Source: a virus
DNA: 21,463 bases
Direction: 5' to 3' (one strand)
IMG/VR virus record: IMGVR_UViG_3300037054_000104
Span: 1-21,463 of that record
Positions 1 through 7,200 of this stretch are shown here, one piece after another. The notes under the pieces were generated by a model. That model made no database searches. It was not told the origin of the DNA and saw nothing but the letters and a program-made list of their open reading frames with translations. Made by a program: the position numbers and the translations under genes. How positions within the stretch are numbered: position 1 is the first letter of the stretch; the number at the start of each line of letters is the position of its first letter.

Positions 1-198
1 TGGCGCGCAACCCACCGGCTCCGTCGCATCGCCAAGCTGAAGATTGAAATGGCGCGGTTAGAAGCCCTTGAGCTGGTTGCCCACCCTAAAAACCGGGTAG
101 ATATCGCCCCCGCGGCCGTGGCCGCCGAAAAAATTCTCGAACAGGCGCGCGAAGAAGCCAAGGCTTTAATCGCCGCCGCCGCCGCGGTAAAAAAATGA
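1..198 (+). CDS. Partial hypothetical protein, C-terminal end (Ala/Lys/Glu-rich helix)
   Basis: This reading frame is open from the first base and stops at a TGA at 196-198, so only the last 65 residues of a longer gene are visible. The product is charged and helical in character: Arg/Lys-rich at the visible start (RLRRIAKLKIEMARLEALEL), then an Ala/Glu/Lys segment (EKILEQAREEAKAL) ending in an Ala run and VKK. No catalytic motif or membrane span is visible and I do not recognise a family. Its stop overlaps the next start in an ATGA junction at 195-198, which suggests translational coupling and supports this being a real gene. The helical tail could be a coiled coil or oligomerisation segment. 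Confidence 0.6.
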   Translation, partial: WRATHRLRRIAKLKIEMARLEALELVAHPKNRVDIAPAAVAAEKILEQAREEAKALIAAAAAVKK

Positions 199-371
199 AA
201 GAGTTTCTGTTTGGTCACCAGAACGTGATTGGTATTGTAGGGTGGCATGTTGCCCTCCTTCTAGCCTTTTGCACTGGCTGGCTACTCACCCACCTGCACC
301 ACCACAAGTATCAGTCCCATAGATGCGTACGGTTTGACTGTAAGCGTCGCCTAACCTCGGTCAAGAAATGA
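195..371 (+). CDS. Small single-span membrane protein (58 aa)
   Basis: The ATG at 195 overlaps the previous stop (ATGA) and the gene ends at TGA 369-371, giving 58 residues. Residues about 11-32 (VIGIVGWHVALLLAFCTGWL onward) form one hydrophobic span. A His-rich juxtamembrane stretch (HLHHH, residues 33-37) and a basic C-terminal tail with two Cys (44 and 49) follow. The positively charged tail would favour a cytoplasmic C terminus by the positive-inside rule. Size and position in a run of tiny overlapping genes resemble phage lysis genes such as holins or spanins, but no family signature is present, so that role is a guess. Coding status rests on the overlaps at both ends. Confidence 0.6.
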   Translation: MKEFLFGHQNVIGIVGWHVALLLAFCTGWLLTHLHHHKYQSHRCVRFDCKRRLTSVKK

Positions 372-487
372 CAGTAACCGCAACAGCTAAGCGCCGGCGT
401 CGCCAGGCGCGCATGATTAATGGCCGCAAAGCCGACCGCAACACGTTCAAGCAAATGATCCTGGCAAAGATGCGGGGGAAGAAATGA
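368..487 (+). CDS. Small highly basic protein (39 aa)
   Basis: The ATG at 368 overlaps the preceding stop (ATGA) and the gene ends at TGA 485-487. The 39-residue product is strongly basic: a KRRRR cluster at residues 8-12 and further Lys/Arg throughout, ending MRGKK. There is no hydrophobic span. Such a peptide could bind nucleic acid or an acidic protein, but nothing in the sequence proves it. It is the third member of the overlapping chain at the left end of the window, and its position between two genes joined by identical ATGA junctions is the main support for it being translated. Confidence 0.5.
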   Translation: MTVTATAKRRRRQARMINGRKADRNTFKQMILAKMRGKK

Positions 488-579
488 CCGGAGATGAGCC
501 CCCCACTTGGTCAATAGTGGTAGGCCTAGTCCTATGGCTAGCTGTTGTAGCCTGGGCCCTATGGGTCTATTTTAGTTAG
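484..579 (+). CDS. Tiny single-span membrane peptide (31 aa)
   Basis: The ATG at 484 overlaps the previous TGA (ATGA) and the gene ends at TAG 577-579. The product has a short acidic N terminus (MTGDEPPTW) followed by one continuous hydrophobic, Trp-rich segment of about 21 residues (SIVVGLVLWLAVVAWALWVY) and almost no C-terminal tail. This is the expected form of a small inner-membrane peptide with the N terminus outside or unassigned. Its 3' end overlaps by 4 bases the stop of the terminase gene on the opposite strand, so the two transcription units collide tail to tail here. A lysis-accessory role is possible but unproven. Confidence 0.5.
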   Translation: MTGDEPPTWSIVVGLVLWLAVVAWALWVYFS

Positions 580-2033
580 GTCCAGGCTTCGGACGTGAAC
601 TTTGGCTGGATCATCTTCTTCCGTGGGCTCAAGCGCCGCGCTATTTCATGCACCAGCCCGCCGTTCACCACCAGGCAAGCATACTGAAGCGTGTCCTGGC
701 CGTGGGAGTACCCCTCTTTATCATTCTTATCCGGCACGACCCCCATCTTGCCGGTCTTCATCTTGACGAAGCGATAGCCGCCGGCCAGCCCTCGAATTAG
801 CATTGGGCAACCCGCGGCGCTTATCATGAGCGCCGGGCCGCCGTTAGTCTGGCGTCCCAAGAGAGCTTCGACAGCACGTAGGCGAGGTTCAATATCGTTA
901 GTAACGGCAGGGAAGGCGGGAAGCCCGACCCGCTTGAGCAGGTCAAAGCATGACTCTTCCGTTGTCGTTCCCTTCGAGACACCAGACGGATCACCGACCA
1001 CGGCAACCTTAAAGCCCAGATATTTATCGCTGAGCAGGCGAGGTCGAAGGTTTTGCTGAACATGCTTTTCCAATCCCATGTTAACGCCGGGGACTTCTTC
1101 GTGTACGAGCAACCGCCCCATGTGGTCGCACTGGGTAATTAATGACCACGGGTTTCGGCCAAAGTCTTGGCCAATGATCAAGGGGTACCCAGGAATAGGT
1201 TGCGTATCGGGGACGACATGGAAGTCGGACCGGAAACTTTCCCGGAACACGGCCATGCCGGACGGGTCTTCGCCAAACTGGGCATAGACGTACCGCTTGA
1301 CCCAATCGCTGTCCTCGCCGTACATTTCCACGAACCGTTCGTAGTAGCGGCGTCCCTGCGCGATGCGGTCGGGGTGGTTGAACGGGAGCGCAAAAGTAAC
1401 ATCGTTTTGCAAGAGGTAGTTTAGGTTCTCGGCTAGGGGGCTTAGGCCTGATGGTTGGAACCATATTTGCCAATCGGGCGGCGGCTCCGTCATGAATTTG
1501 TGCCATGGTGTCATCTCTGTTGGAAGGTTGGTGTCGGCAATTATACCATGCCATGTACAGTTACCGAGGTCGCCCGATGGGAAACGGCCAAGACGACCGC
1601 TGAGCGGGCCGACCACGTCGATGTTCATTTCAATGCACTCGGACATGAATGCACCAGTCAACTGCATGGACAGCAGGCGAGCTTGGTCTTCGGCGTTTTC
1701 GAGGGGCACAAAAATCCACTCGGCCTTTACATCGCCAAACTCCAGGTGAAAGGTGTTTTCGCTCACCATCCAGCGTCCGAGCGAGCCCAGTCGCCCCTGC
1801 ACATCTTTCAGCACGGTGTCTTTCAGGGACTTCAAAGTCGAGCGCACGATGGCATACCTGGTGCGCCGGTAGCCATCCTTTCCCGGTTTCTGCTCCAGCG
1901 CCCGCCGGAACAGCTCCATAACGCAGGCGGTTGTCTTGCCCGAGCCGACAGGACCAGCGATGATCCTGCCGAACGCATCGGACTTCATAAAGGTGGCACA
2001 GGTAGGGGGTGCCTCAAAGTCAATGCTTGGCAT
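576..2033 (-). CDS. terL: Phage terminase large subunit (ATPase and nuclease)
   Basis: This is the motor and nuclease that pumps and cuts phage DNA during head filling at the portal. The 485 residues match the usual length. The N-terminal ATPase has a Walker A at 27-34 (GPVGSGKT), a Walker B-like segment at about 126-133 (LTGAFMSE, catalytic Glu 132) and a motif III/sensor-like stretch at about 164-170 (IIADTNL). The C-terminal RNase H-fold nuclease has candidate metal-binding acids at Asp 290 (IIGQDFG), Asp 348 (VVGDPSG) and Asp 447 (SHGQD). Start is the ATG at 2031-2033, overlapping the upstream nuclease gene by 14 bases, so the two are probably co-translated. It lies on the strand opposite to the portal and capsid genes, which is unusual because terL is often co-directional with the portal gene. 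Confidence 0.95.
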   Translation of the reverse strand: MPSIDFEAPPTCATFMKSDAFGRIIAGPVGSGKTTACVMELFRRALEQKPGKDGYRRTRYAIVRSTLKSLKDTVLKDVQGRLGSLGRWMVSENTFHLEFGDVKAEWIFVPLENAEDQARLLSMQLTGAFMSECIEMNIDVVGPLSGRLGRFPSGDLGNCTWHGIIADTNLPTEMTPWHKFMTEPPPDWQIWFQPSGLSPLAENLNYLLQNDVTFALPFNHPDRIAQGRRYYERFVEMYGEDSDWVKRYVYAQFGEDPSGMAVFRESFRSDFHVVPDTQPIPGYPLIIGQDFGRNPWSLITQCDHMGRLLVHEEVPGVNMGLEKHVQQNLRPRLLSDKYLGFKVAVVGDPSGVSKGTTTEESCFDLLKRVGLPAFPAVTNDIEPRLRAVEALLGRQTNGGPALMISAAGCPMLIRGLAGGYRFVKMKTGKMGVVPDKNDKEGYSHGQDTLQYACLVVNGGLVHEIARRLSPRKKMIQPKFTSEAWT

Positions 2034-2778
2034 GGTCCCCTGCTTTAATCACTGCGCCCTGGAACCAACTCCCGCAGTTCTGGCAGTGGTAGCGGCGGTA
2101 CTTCCGCTTGCGGGCCACCAGGAAGCCGCGGCGTTGCACGCGGGTCGAGCGGCAGGTAGGGCAACCCTGATCGTCCGTGTAGATGGTAAGATCAGGGTGG
2201 TTCGAGATATATGGCTTCAGTTTTTCGTAGACCCGTTCGAGCAACTCTACATCGTGCATGTTGTACTCGCGCATGGTCTTCCACGCGCCGCGCTCGCCCG
2301 CCATGCAGCGCTTCCACAGATCGAAGCCGGTGTGCGGCAGCTTGCGTCCGCAGCCGAGATACTGGCCTAGATCGTCCAGCTTGTTGCTCTGGAAGTGGAA
2401 GAAACGACGCGCTGCCTTGAGCGTATCAATTGACTTGTACGGCGAAGGTGGCTTAAGTCCTTGCATAATGAACCGCGCATTAGCCTTGCGAATATCGAAG
2501 CGGTCCCCGTTGTGCGCGATAAGTATGTCAGCTTCATCAAAGAGCGCATGTAGGTCTTCAATGAGGTCCTTGTCATTCTCTTTGTCCTTCTTGTACGCCG
2601 GATAATCCGGCAAGGCGTGACAGTGGATTTTCTTTTCCCCCATCCAGCGGTAGGAGAACGACAGCATGTACCAGGGGTTGGTCACGCCGATGATGCTGGT
2701 CTCCCATAGATGCCCCCAAAAATAGCCGAGGGAGGGGGCGTTTTCTACGTCAAAGAATGCAACTCGGGGACTACTCAT
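2020..2778 (-). CDS. DEDD-family 3'-5' exonuclease (RNase H-like) with C-terminal zinc ribbon
   Basis: A 252-residue nuclease of the DnaQ/YprB-like DEDD superfamily, which hydrolyses nucleic acid with two metal ions. Visible motifs are Exo I at 8-12 (FFDVE; Asp 10, Glu 12), Exo II at 88-95 (AHNGDRFD; Asp 95), a SIDTL segment at 116-120, SNKLDDLGQYLG at 131-142 as in polymerase-type proofreading domains, and Exo III at 172-176 (YNMHD; Asp 176). A zinc ribbon follows, with Cys 206, 209, 232 and 235. I chose the ATG at 2776-2778 because an AAGGAA ribosome-binding site precedes it; an upstream in-frame TTG at 2791-2793 would add five residues but would sit on that site. It lies between the two terminase genes, suggesting a job in DNA end processing or packaging, though a replication or recombination role is equally possible. 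Confidence 0.85.
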   Translation of the reverse strand: MSSPRVAFFDVENAPSLGYFWGHLWETSIIGVTNPWYMLSFSYRWMGEKKIHCHALPDYPAYKKDKENDKDLIEDLHALFDEADILIAHNGDRFDIRKANARFIMQGLKPPSPYKSIDTLKAARRFFHFQSNKLDDLGQYLGCGRKLPHTGFDLWKRCMAGERGAWKTMREYNMHDVELLERVYEKLKPYISNHPDLTIYTDDQGCPTCRSTRVQRRGFLVARKRKYRRYHCQNCGSWFQGAVIKAGDHAKH

Positions 2779-3349
2779 TTTTCGTTCCTTCAATGAGAAT
2801 GGGTGGGGCTTCTTTCTCGTACTTCAAAGTGGTGTCAGCGCCAAGGTTAATGGTGATCGTAAACCGCTCCCCAGGAGGGCCCTCACCCTTACTCAGTGCA
2901 TCAAGGCCAGCGATCTTCGCAAACAGCTTACCGGCTTCTATCGCCGCTGGAAAGGCCTCTGCCGAGTTTTTCATTCGGGCACTCAACACTGGCATTGCAT
3001 CCTCTAATGTGGCCGCGGCTTCGAGCCTTATCCTTTCCGGGGTGGTCGTGGAACTATTCCACTCGATGAGGGCCGTGTCAAGTGCGTGTTTGTAGAACGG
3101 GATTTTTAGGACCGCGGCGTAGCCCTCGTCGGTCAACTTATAATGTTTGAGAATGTCCGGTAGTTCCCGCATGTCCATCGCCACTTCCCTGGCGAGCGCG
3201 GCTAGGCCGGCGGGCGTTAACTCTGTACCCCTCAAAAGAGGCATCGGGACGGGGGCTACCGGAGCCGGGAGTGGTTCTAGCTCGGCCTGCAATATTTCGG
3301 ACGGCGTCTGGGGGGCTTTCTTCATGGTGCGATCATTGGTGAAAACCAT
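2771..3349 (-). CDS. terS: Putative terminase small subunit
   Basis: A 192-residue protein, first gene of the minus-strand packaging block. The N-terminal 40 residues are Pro/Ala-rich and probably disordered. Residues about 45-100 look helical, with a helix-turn-helix-like stretch (DILKHYKLTDEGYAAVLKIP), and residues 108-150 form a long helix (ERIRLEAAATLEDAMPVLSA) suited to oligomerisation. The last 40 residues look beta-rich. This architecture, the length and the place just before terL fit a small terminase, the subunit that recognises phage DNA and regulates the motor. No single motif proves it; a transcription factor is the alternative. The ATG at 3347-3349 lacks a clear ribosome-binding site; an ATG at 3323-3325 (residue 9) is another possible start. 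It overlaps the exonuclease start by 8 bases. Confidence 0.55.
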   Translation of the reverse strand: MVFTNDRTMKKAPQTPSEILQAELEPLPAPVAPVPMPLLRGTELTPAGLAALAREVAMDMRELPDILKHYKLTDEGYAAVLKIPFYKHALDTALIEWNSSTTTPERIRLEAAATLEDAMPVLSARMKNSAEAFPAAIEAGKLFAKIAGLDALSKGEGPPGERFTITINLGADTTLKYEKEAPPILIEGTKNE

Positions 3350-3411
3350 TAAGGGTTCGTTAGCATGTCCCGGCTATTCTCGTCAAGCACCGCTTATTGC
3401 AGGACATATTC
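3350..3411. promoter_or_regulatory. Divergent intergenic region between packaging and structural blocks
   Basis: These 62 bases separate the minus-strand packaging genes from the plus-strand portal gene, so promoters for both directions must lie here or just inside the flanking genes. The portal start is preceded by AGGA at 3400-3403, eight bases before the ATG, an adequate ribosome-binding site. I see no convincing -35/-10 pair of the housekeeping type on either strand, so phage-specific or middle/late promoters are possible. Confidence 0.4.
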
Positions 3412-5667
3412 ATGGCCGACAATTTAGGACAACAGGGGGTAATTCAAATTGTCCCACCCGCCGCCCTAGAACAGCAGCTTCAACAGCGGGATACCGACAA
3501 GGCCGCCGCGGCGCAGCCGGCGCAGCCCGATGTGTCGCCCCTTGCTGGTTACATCCGTACCCAGTTTGAGATATTCCGGAACCATCGTAATACCCAAGCG
3601 GGCTGGTCCAATCGTATGATTGAGGCCCTCCGTACATTTAATGGCCAATATGGCCCCAGCAAGCTGGCCGAGCTGAAAAAGTTTGGCGGTAGCGCCGTCT
3701 ACGCCCGCCTCATTGCCCAGAAATGCCGTGCTGCCAGCTCACTTTTGCGCGATATTTATCTGGGCCAGGATCAGCCATGGGGCATTCGACCGGCGAAGGA
3801 CCCCACAATTCCGCCACAAATCCTACAAAGTATTGACCAATTGATGCAATCTGAGCAACAAATGGTGCAAGAACAGGTCGGCCAGCCCCCCGGCCAGGAC
3901 AAGGTGGATCAACGCAAAACTGCCCTTCTTGAGTCGGCCAAGGATGCGGCTAAAAAGAAGGCTACCCAGCAGGCCCGAGACTCAGAAGACAAGATAGAAC
4001 AACTACTTAGAGACGGCGGCTACTATCATGCTTTCGCGGAATTTTTGGTCGATTTACCTATATTCCCGTTCGCCTGTATTAAGGGTCCCGTGGTTAAGAT
4101 CATGCCAAAGGTGGTATGGCCGGAAGGTGGGGGAGCGCCAAATGTCCAGCAAGTTCCGTTACTTACGTGGAACCGGGTATCCCCCTTCGATCTGTGGTGG
4201 ACCCCCGGCGTTGCAGACATTGCGAATGCTAACGTCATCGAAAAGCTTCGGATCACCCGCGCCGAGATTAACGATCTGCTCGACCTTCCTGGCTACAATA
4301 CTGACGAAATTAGGGCAGTTTTGGACGAGTATGGCCGCGGAGGCCTATATGACAACTGGGACACCACGGACGCCGAGCGCGCGGTCCTAGAAAGCCGCGA
4401 AAACCCGATGTGGAACCGGTCGGGCATGATTTCTATGATGGAGTTCAATGGTAATGTCCAGGGCCGCGTTTTGCAGGAGTATGGCCTGGCGGTACCGGAC
4501 GAGCTACGGGACTATCATATTAACGCCTGGGTCATCGGGAGCCATGTAATCAAGGCCCAAATGAGCCCCAGCCCACGCCAGCGGCACCCCTACTTCATGA
4601 CCTCCTTTGAAAAGGTCCCGGGCACCCCAGTTGGCAACAGTTTGACCGATCTTCTGGCCGATCTTCAGGAAGTGGCCAATGCATCACTTCGCAGCTTGGT
4701 TAACAACGTCTCCATCGCCTCGGGCCCGCAGGTGGTCATTAACGATAGCCGGCTGTCGCCGGAAGAGAACGGGGAGGACATGTACCCATGGAAGCGCTGG
4801 CACACGATAGACAACCCCCTGGGGAGCAACGTGGGCGACCCGGTGAAGTTCTTCATGCCGACCTCGAACGCCCAGGCGCTGATCGAGGTCTTCCAGAAGT
4901 TTGTGGATATTGCGGACGATGTATCAGCCATACCGAAATATGTCGGTGGGCAATCTGGTGGCGGGGCAGGCCGCACGGCATCGGGGCTAGCCATGCTTAT
5001 GGGCAATGCCTCCAAGATATTGCAGACCGTCAGCGCCAATGTTGACAATGATGTGCTGGAAGAGTCGTTGCTCCAGCTGTTCGACATGATACTTCTCACT
5101 GATACTACAGGGTTATTGACGGGTGAGGAAAAGGTCAGTGTCCAGGGCGTGAACGTGGCAATCCAACGTGAGACCCTGCGCCAGCGCCAGATCGAGTTCC
5201 TGCAAGCCACGATCAACCCGGTCGATCAGAAGATCATCGGGATCAAGGGCCGCGCCGCCCTGCTCCGCAACGTCTCCACCACAATCGGTATGGACGGCGA
5301 GGATATCGTGCCGCCCGAAGACGAAATTGACAAAATGGTCGCCCAGGATGCGAAGGATAAGACTTCGGGTAATATCCAGGCGCTCCAGCAGAAGGTGGAC
5401 GAGGGTGTACAGAAGGGCGTCGAAGCCGGCGTCCAGCGTATCTCTACCGAGCTTACTGCCGGTCTATTGGCCCAAGCTGGCCGTATGCCGGAAGGTATAC
5501 CTACCCATATTGGCACGTTGCCGGAGGCCGGCCCAACTGCCCAAGATGCTGCTCAGGGCCAGGGTTCTCAGCCTAGCCCCCTAGATAATTCTATGGGCCC
5601 GCAGACTGCCGTGACTGGGAATATGCCAGGACCAGGGGCAAAACCGGTCAGTGGCGGGGTCGGTTAA
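3412..5667 (+). CDS. Portal protein (head-tail connector)
   Basis: A 751-residue protein forming the dodecameric ring through which DNA enters and leaves the head. The start is the ATG at 3412 after an AGGA site; an in-frame TTG at 3397 is unlikely because it would place the start before that site. The size matches the large portals of P22/T7-like podoviruses. Features include an N-terminal helical region with a Gln-rich insertion (about 140-200), a mixed central domain with aromatic-rich segments such as WNRVSPFDLWW (about 250-275), a conserved-looking segment PGTPVGNSLTDLLADLQEVA in the stem/clip region, and a Gly-rich loop GGQSGGGAGRTASGLAML before a long helix, typical of the channel helix region. 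The C terminus is Pro/Gly/Gln-rich and probably flexible. It precedes two collagen-like genes. Confidence 0.9.
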   Translation: MADNLGQQGVIQIVPPAALEQQLQQRDTDKAAAAQPAQPDVSPLAGYIRTQFEIFRNHRNTQAGWSNRMIEALRTFNGQYGPSKLAELKKFGGSAVYARLIAQKCRAASSLLRDIYLGQDQPWGIRPAKDPTIPPQILQSIDQLMQSEQQMVQEQVGQPPGQDKVDQRKTALLESAKDAAKKKATQQARDSEDKIEQLLRDGGYYHAFAEFLVDLPIFPFACIKGPVVKIMPKVVWPEGGGAPNVQQVPLLTWNRVSPFDLWWTPGVADIANANVIEKLRITRAEINDLLDLPGYNTDEIRAVLDEYGRGGLYDNWDTTDAERAVLESRENPMWNRSGMISMMEFNGNVQGRVLQEYGLAVPDELRDYHINAWVIGSHVIKAQMSPSPRQRHPYFMTSFEKVPGTPVGNSLTDLLADLQEVANASLRSLVNNVSIASGPQVVINDSRLSPEENGEDMYPWKRWHTIDNPLGSNVGDPVKFFMPTSNAQALIEVFQKFVDIADDVSAIPKYVGGQSGGGAGRTASGLAMLMGNASKILQTVSANVDNDVLEESLLQLFDMILLTDTTGLLTGEEKVSVQGVNVAIQRETLRQRQIEFLQATINPVDQKIIGIKGRAALLRNVSTTIGMDGEDIVPPEDEIDKMVAQDAKDKTSGNIQALQQKVDEGVQKGVEAGVQRISTELTAGLLAQAGRMPEGIPTHIGTLPEAGPTAQDAAQGQGSQPSPLDNSMGPQTAVTGNMPGPGAKPVSGGVG

Positions 5668-5728
5668 GAAATGAGTAAGGAATGTACGGTATCACTAATC
5701 AGATTTATCCGACGAAGGGACGTTGACC

Positions 5729-6343
5729 ATGGCTATTCTCGCAAGTAAAGACTACGACCGAAATACGCTCGGCAACGTGCTGGATCAGGTCGTAACCGCG
5801 ATTAATGCCGGCCAAGGTGGTGGCCCGACCGGCACTCAGGGCCCGACCGGCCCAACTGGTGGCACTACTGGCCCCGTTGGTCCTGCTGGTGTAACTGGCC
5901 CGACTGGTCCGACTGGTCCCGCGCTCGGCGCGCAAGGCTCTCCAGGTGGTCAGGGTACAACTGGCGCAACTGGTGCAACTGGCCCACAAGGGCCAACCGG
6001 TGTGACTGTTACGGGCCCCACAGGCCCCACAGGTATAACTGGGCCAACTGGTCCAAGTCCTGGGTTCACTGGCCCACAAGGTCCAACTGGGGGCACTACT
6101 GGCCCTGCTGGCCCTGCTGGCCCGACCGCTCCAACTGGCCCGACCGGCGCTACTGGGCCGCAAGGGGCAACAGGCCCGACCGGCGCGCAAGGGCAAGGTC
6201 CTACTGGAACTGTTGGTGTAACTGGACCAACCGGGTCCGGCCCCGCCTATCTCTTCGTTCCTCCGACTGCCAGCCCCGGCGTGACCGGGCAGGTGTGGAG
6301 TAACGCCGGCGTTCTTACCGTTTCGGCAGGTCCAGGCACCTGA
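5729..6343 (+). CDS. Collagen-like fibre or head-decoration protein 1
   Basis: A 204-residue protein translated from the ATG at 5729, with a GAAGGGA site eight bases upstream; an in-frame TTG two codons earlier is not needed. Residues 1-30 ([20 protein letters not shown] onward, ending INAG) form a short helical module that recurs in two other proteins of this window. Residues about 31-168 are Gly-X-Y repeats dominated by Gly-Pro-Thr, which would form a collagen triple helix without needing hydroxyproline. The last 36 residues (from SGPAYLF to GVLTVSAGP) are a short beta-type cap of the kind found at the tip of phage fibres. The place between portal and scaffold favours a virion, possibly head, appendage. 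The abundant Thr residues are candidate O-glycosylation sites. Confidence 0.9.
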   Translation: MAILASKDYDRNTLGNVLDQVVTAINAGQGGGPTGTQGPTGPTGGTTGPVGPAGVTGPTGPTGPALGAQGSPGGQGTTGATGATGPQGPTGVTVTGPTGPTGITGPTGPSPGFTGPQGPTGGTTGPAGPAGPTAPTGPTGATGPQGATGPTGAQGQGPTGTVGVTGPTGSGPAYLFVPPTASPGVTGQVWSNAGVLTVSAGPGT

Positions 6344-6361
6344 TAACTAGAGGGACTTCCC

Positions 6362-7168
6362 ATGGCTCTGCCAACGGCTCCTATCGCGCCCGCTCCCGGT
6401 CCTGTCGGGAAAGATACATACGACGATAATCGGGAAGGCGCAATCCTTAAACAGGTTGTAGACCTGGTTAACGCGGGTAATATTGGTGGTCCTGTTGGCC
6501 TGCAAGGGCCTAGTGGCCCCGTTAAGCTAGTTGGCGGCGTTACTGGCCCGACTGGTCCAACTGGTGGTTCCGTGACGGGTCCTCCGAATGCTGTTCTTGT
6601 TGGCCCCACTGGCATACTTGGTGATCCAGGCTTGACAGGTGTTATTGGTCCCGCTGGGCCTACAGGCCCGACTTCCATCGGCCCAACTGGCCCTGTTGTT
6701 CCAGGCATTCCCGGTTCACAATATGGCCCTATGGGCCCGCAAGGTCCTACGTTTATTGGCGCTGGTGGTGTCACTGGCCCAACTGGGATAACTGGTGGTG
6801 TCGCGGTAGTTAAGCCCGGCCCTACTGGCCCAGCAGGTATCACGGGTCCAACTGGGGTAACTGGTACAACTGGGCCACAAGGCGGCGCGGGCGCAACTGG
6901 GCCGCTTGGTCCAACTGGGTCTGTATTTTATGCGCCTGTAGGCAACCCGCATATTGCCGGTGCTGTCTATAACCAGGGCGAAACCGTCTACACCACGTAT
7001 TTCCTGAACGGTCCTTCGGGTCCATCAGGCGCACCCGGCCCCACTGGGTCCACCGGGACATTCTATCCCATTGGGATAGGCGGCACAACTGGGATTGTCC
7101 TCTTGCTAGGGCCGAGTGGTCCGACAGCTCTAGGCATGACTGGTCCACTGGCCATCAGCAACGGTTGA
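6362..7168 (+). CDS. Collagen-like fibre or head-decoration protein 2
   Basis: A 268-residue protein starting at the ATG at 6362, with AGAGGGA upstream and an 18-base gap after the TGATAA double stop of the previous gene. Residues 1-16 are Pro/Ala-rich; residues 17-40 (GKDTYDDNREGAILKQVVDL) match the N-terminal module of collagen-like protein 1. The rest is an imperfect Gly-X-Y tract rich in GPT but broken many times by short non-collagen inserts (for example VVKPG, FIGAGG) and by a longer beta-like insert near residues 190-220 (FYAPVGNPHIAGAVYNQG). It ends in a short hydrophobic cap. The more degenerate tract suggests a segmented or kinked fibre. It directly precedes the sugar-enzyme cassette. 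Confidence 0.85.
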   Translation: MALPTAPIAPAPGPVGKDTYDDNREGAILKQVVDLVNAGNIGGPVGLQGPSGPVKLVGGVTGPTGPTGGSVTGPPNAVLVGPTGILGDPGLTGVIGPAGPTGPTSIGPTGPVVPGIPGSQYGPMGPQGPTFIGAGGVTGPTGITGGVAVVKPGPTGPAGITGPTGVTGTTGPQGGAGATGPLGPTGSVFYAPVGNPHIAGAVYNQGETVYTTYFLNGPSGPSGAPGPTGSTGTFYPIGIGGTTGIVLLLGPSGPTALGMTGPLAISNG

Positions 7169-7200
7169 CAACCCTATTTTCGTGTGCTATCTGATCGCGC

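Noticed and set aside
549-588. Inverted repeat AGCCTGG...CCAGGCT at the convergent gene ends
   Set aside because: The 7-base stem has a loop of about 26 bases and no T-run, so it is too weak to call a bidirectional terminator.
1455-2048. A 197-codon plus-strand open frame
   Set aside because: It lies opposite the terminase gene, whose Walker and nuclease motifs are intact; the plus-strand product has no motif and Arg/His/Cys-rich shadow composition.
2779-2793. Upstream TTG start for the exonuclease
   Set aside because: It would overlap the AAGGAA ribosome-binding site that serves the ATG at 2776-2778 and adds only MKERK.
5671-5748. Small frame of 25 residues between portal and fibre 1
   Set aside because: No ribosome-binding site, overlaps the start of fibre 1 by 20 bases, and its product (Arg-rich, no motif) shows no sign of selection.
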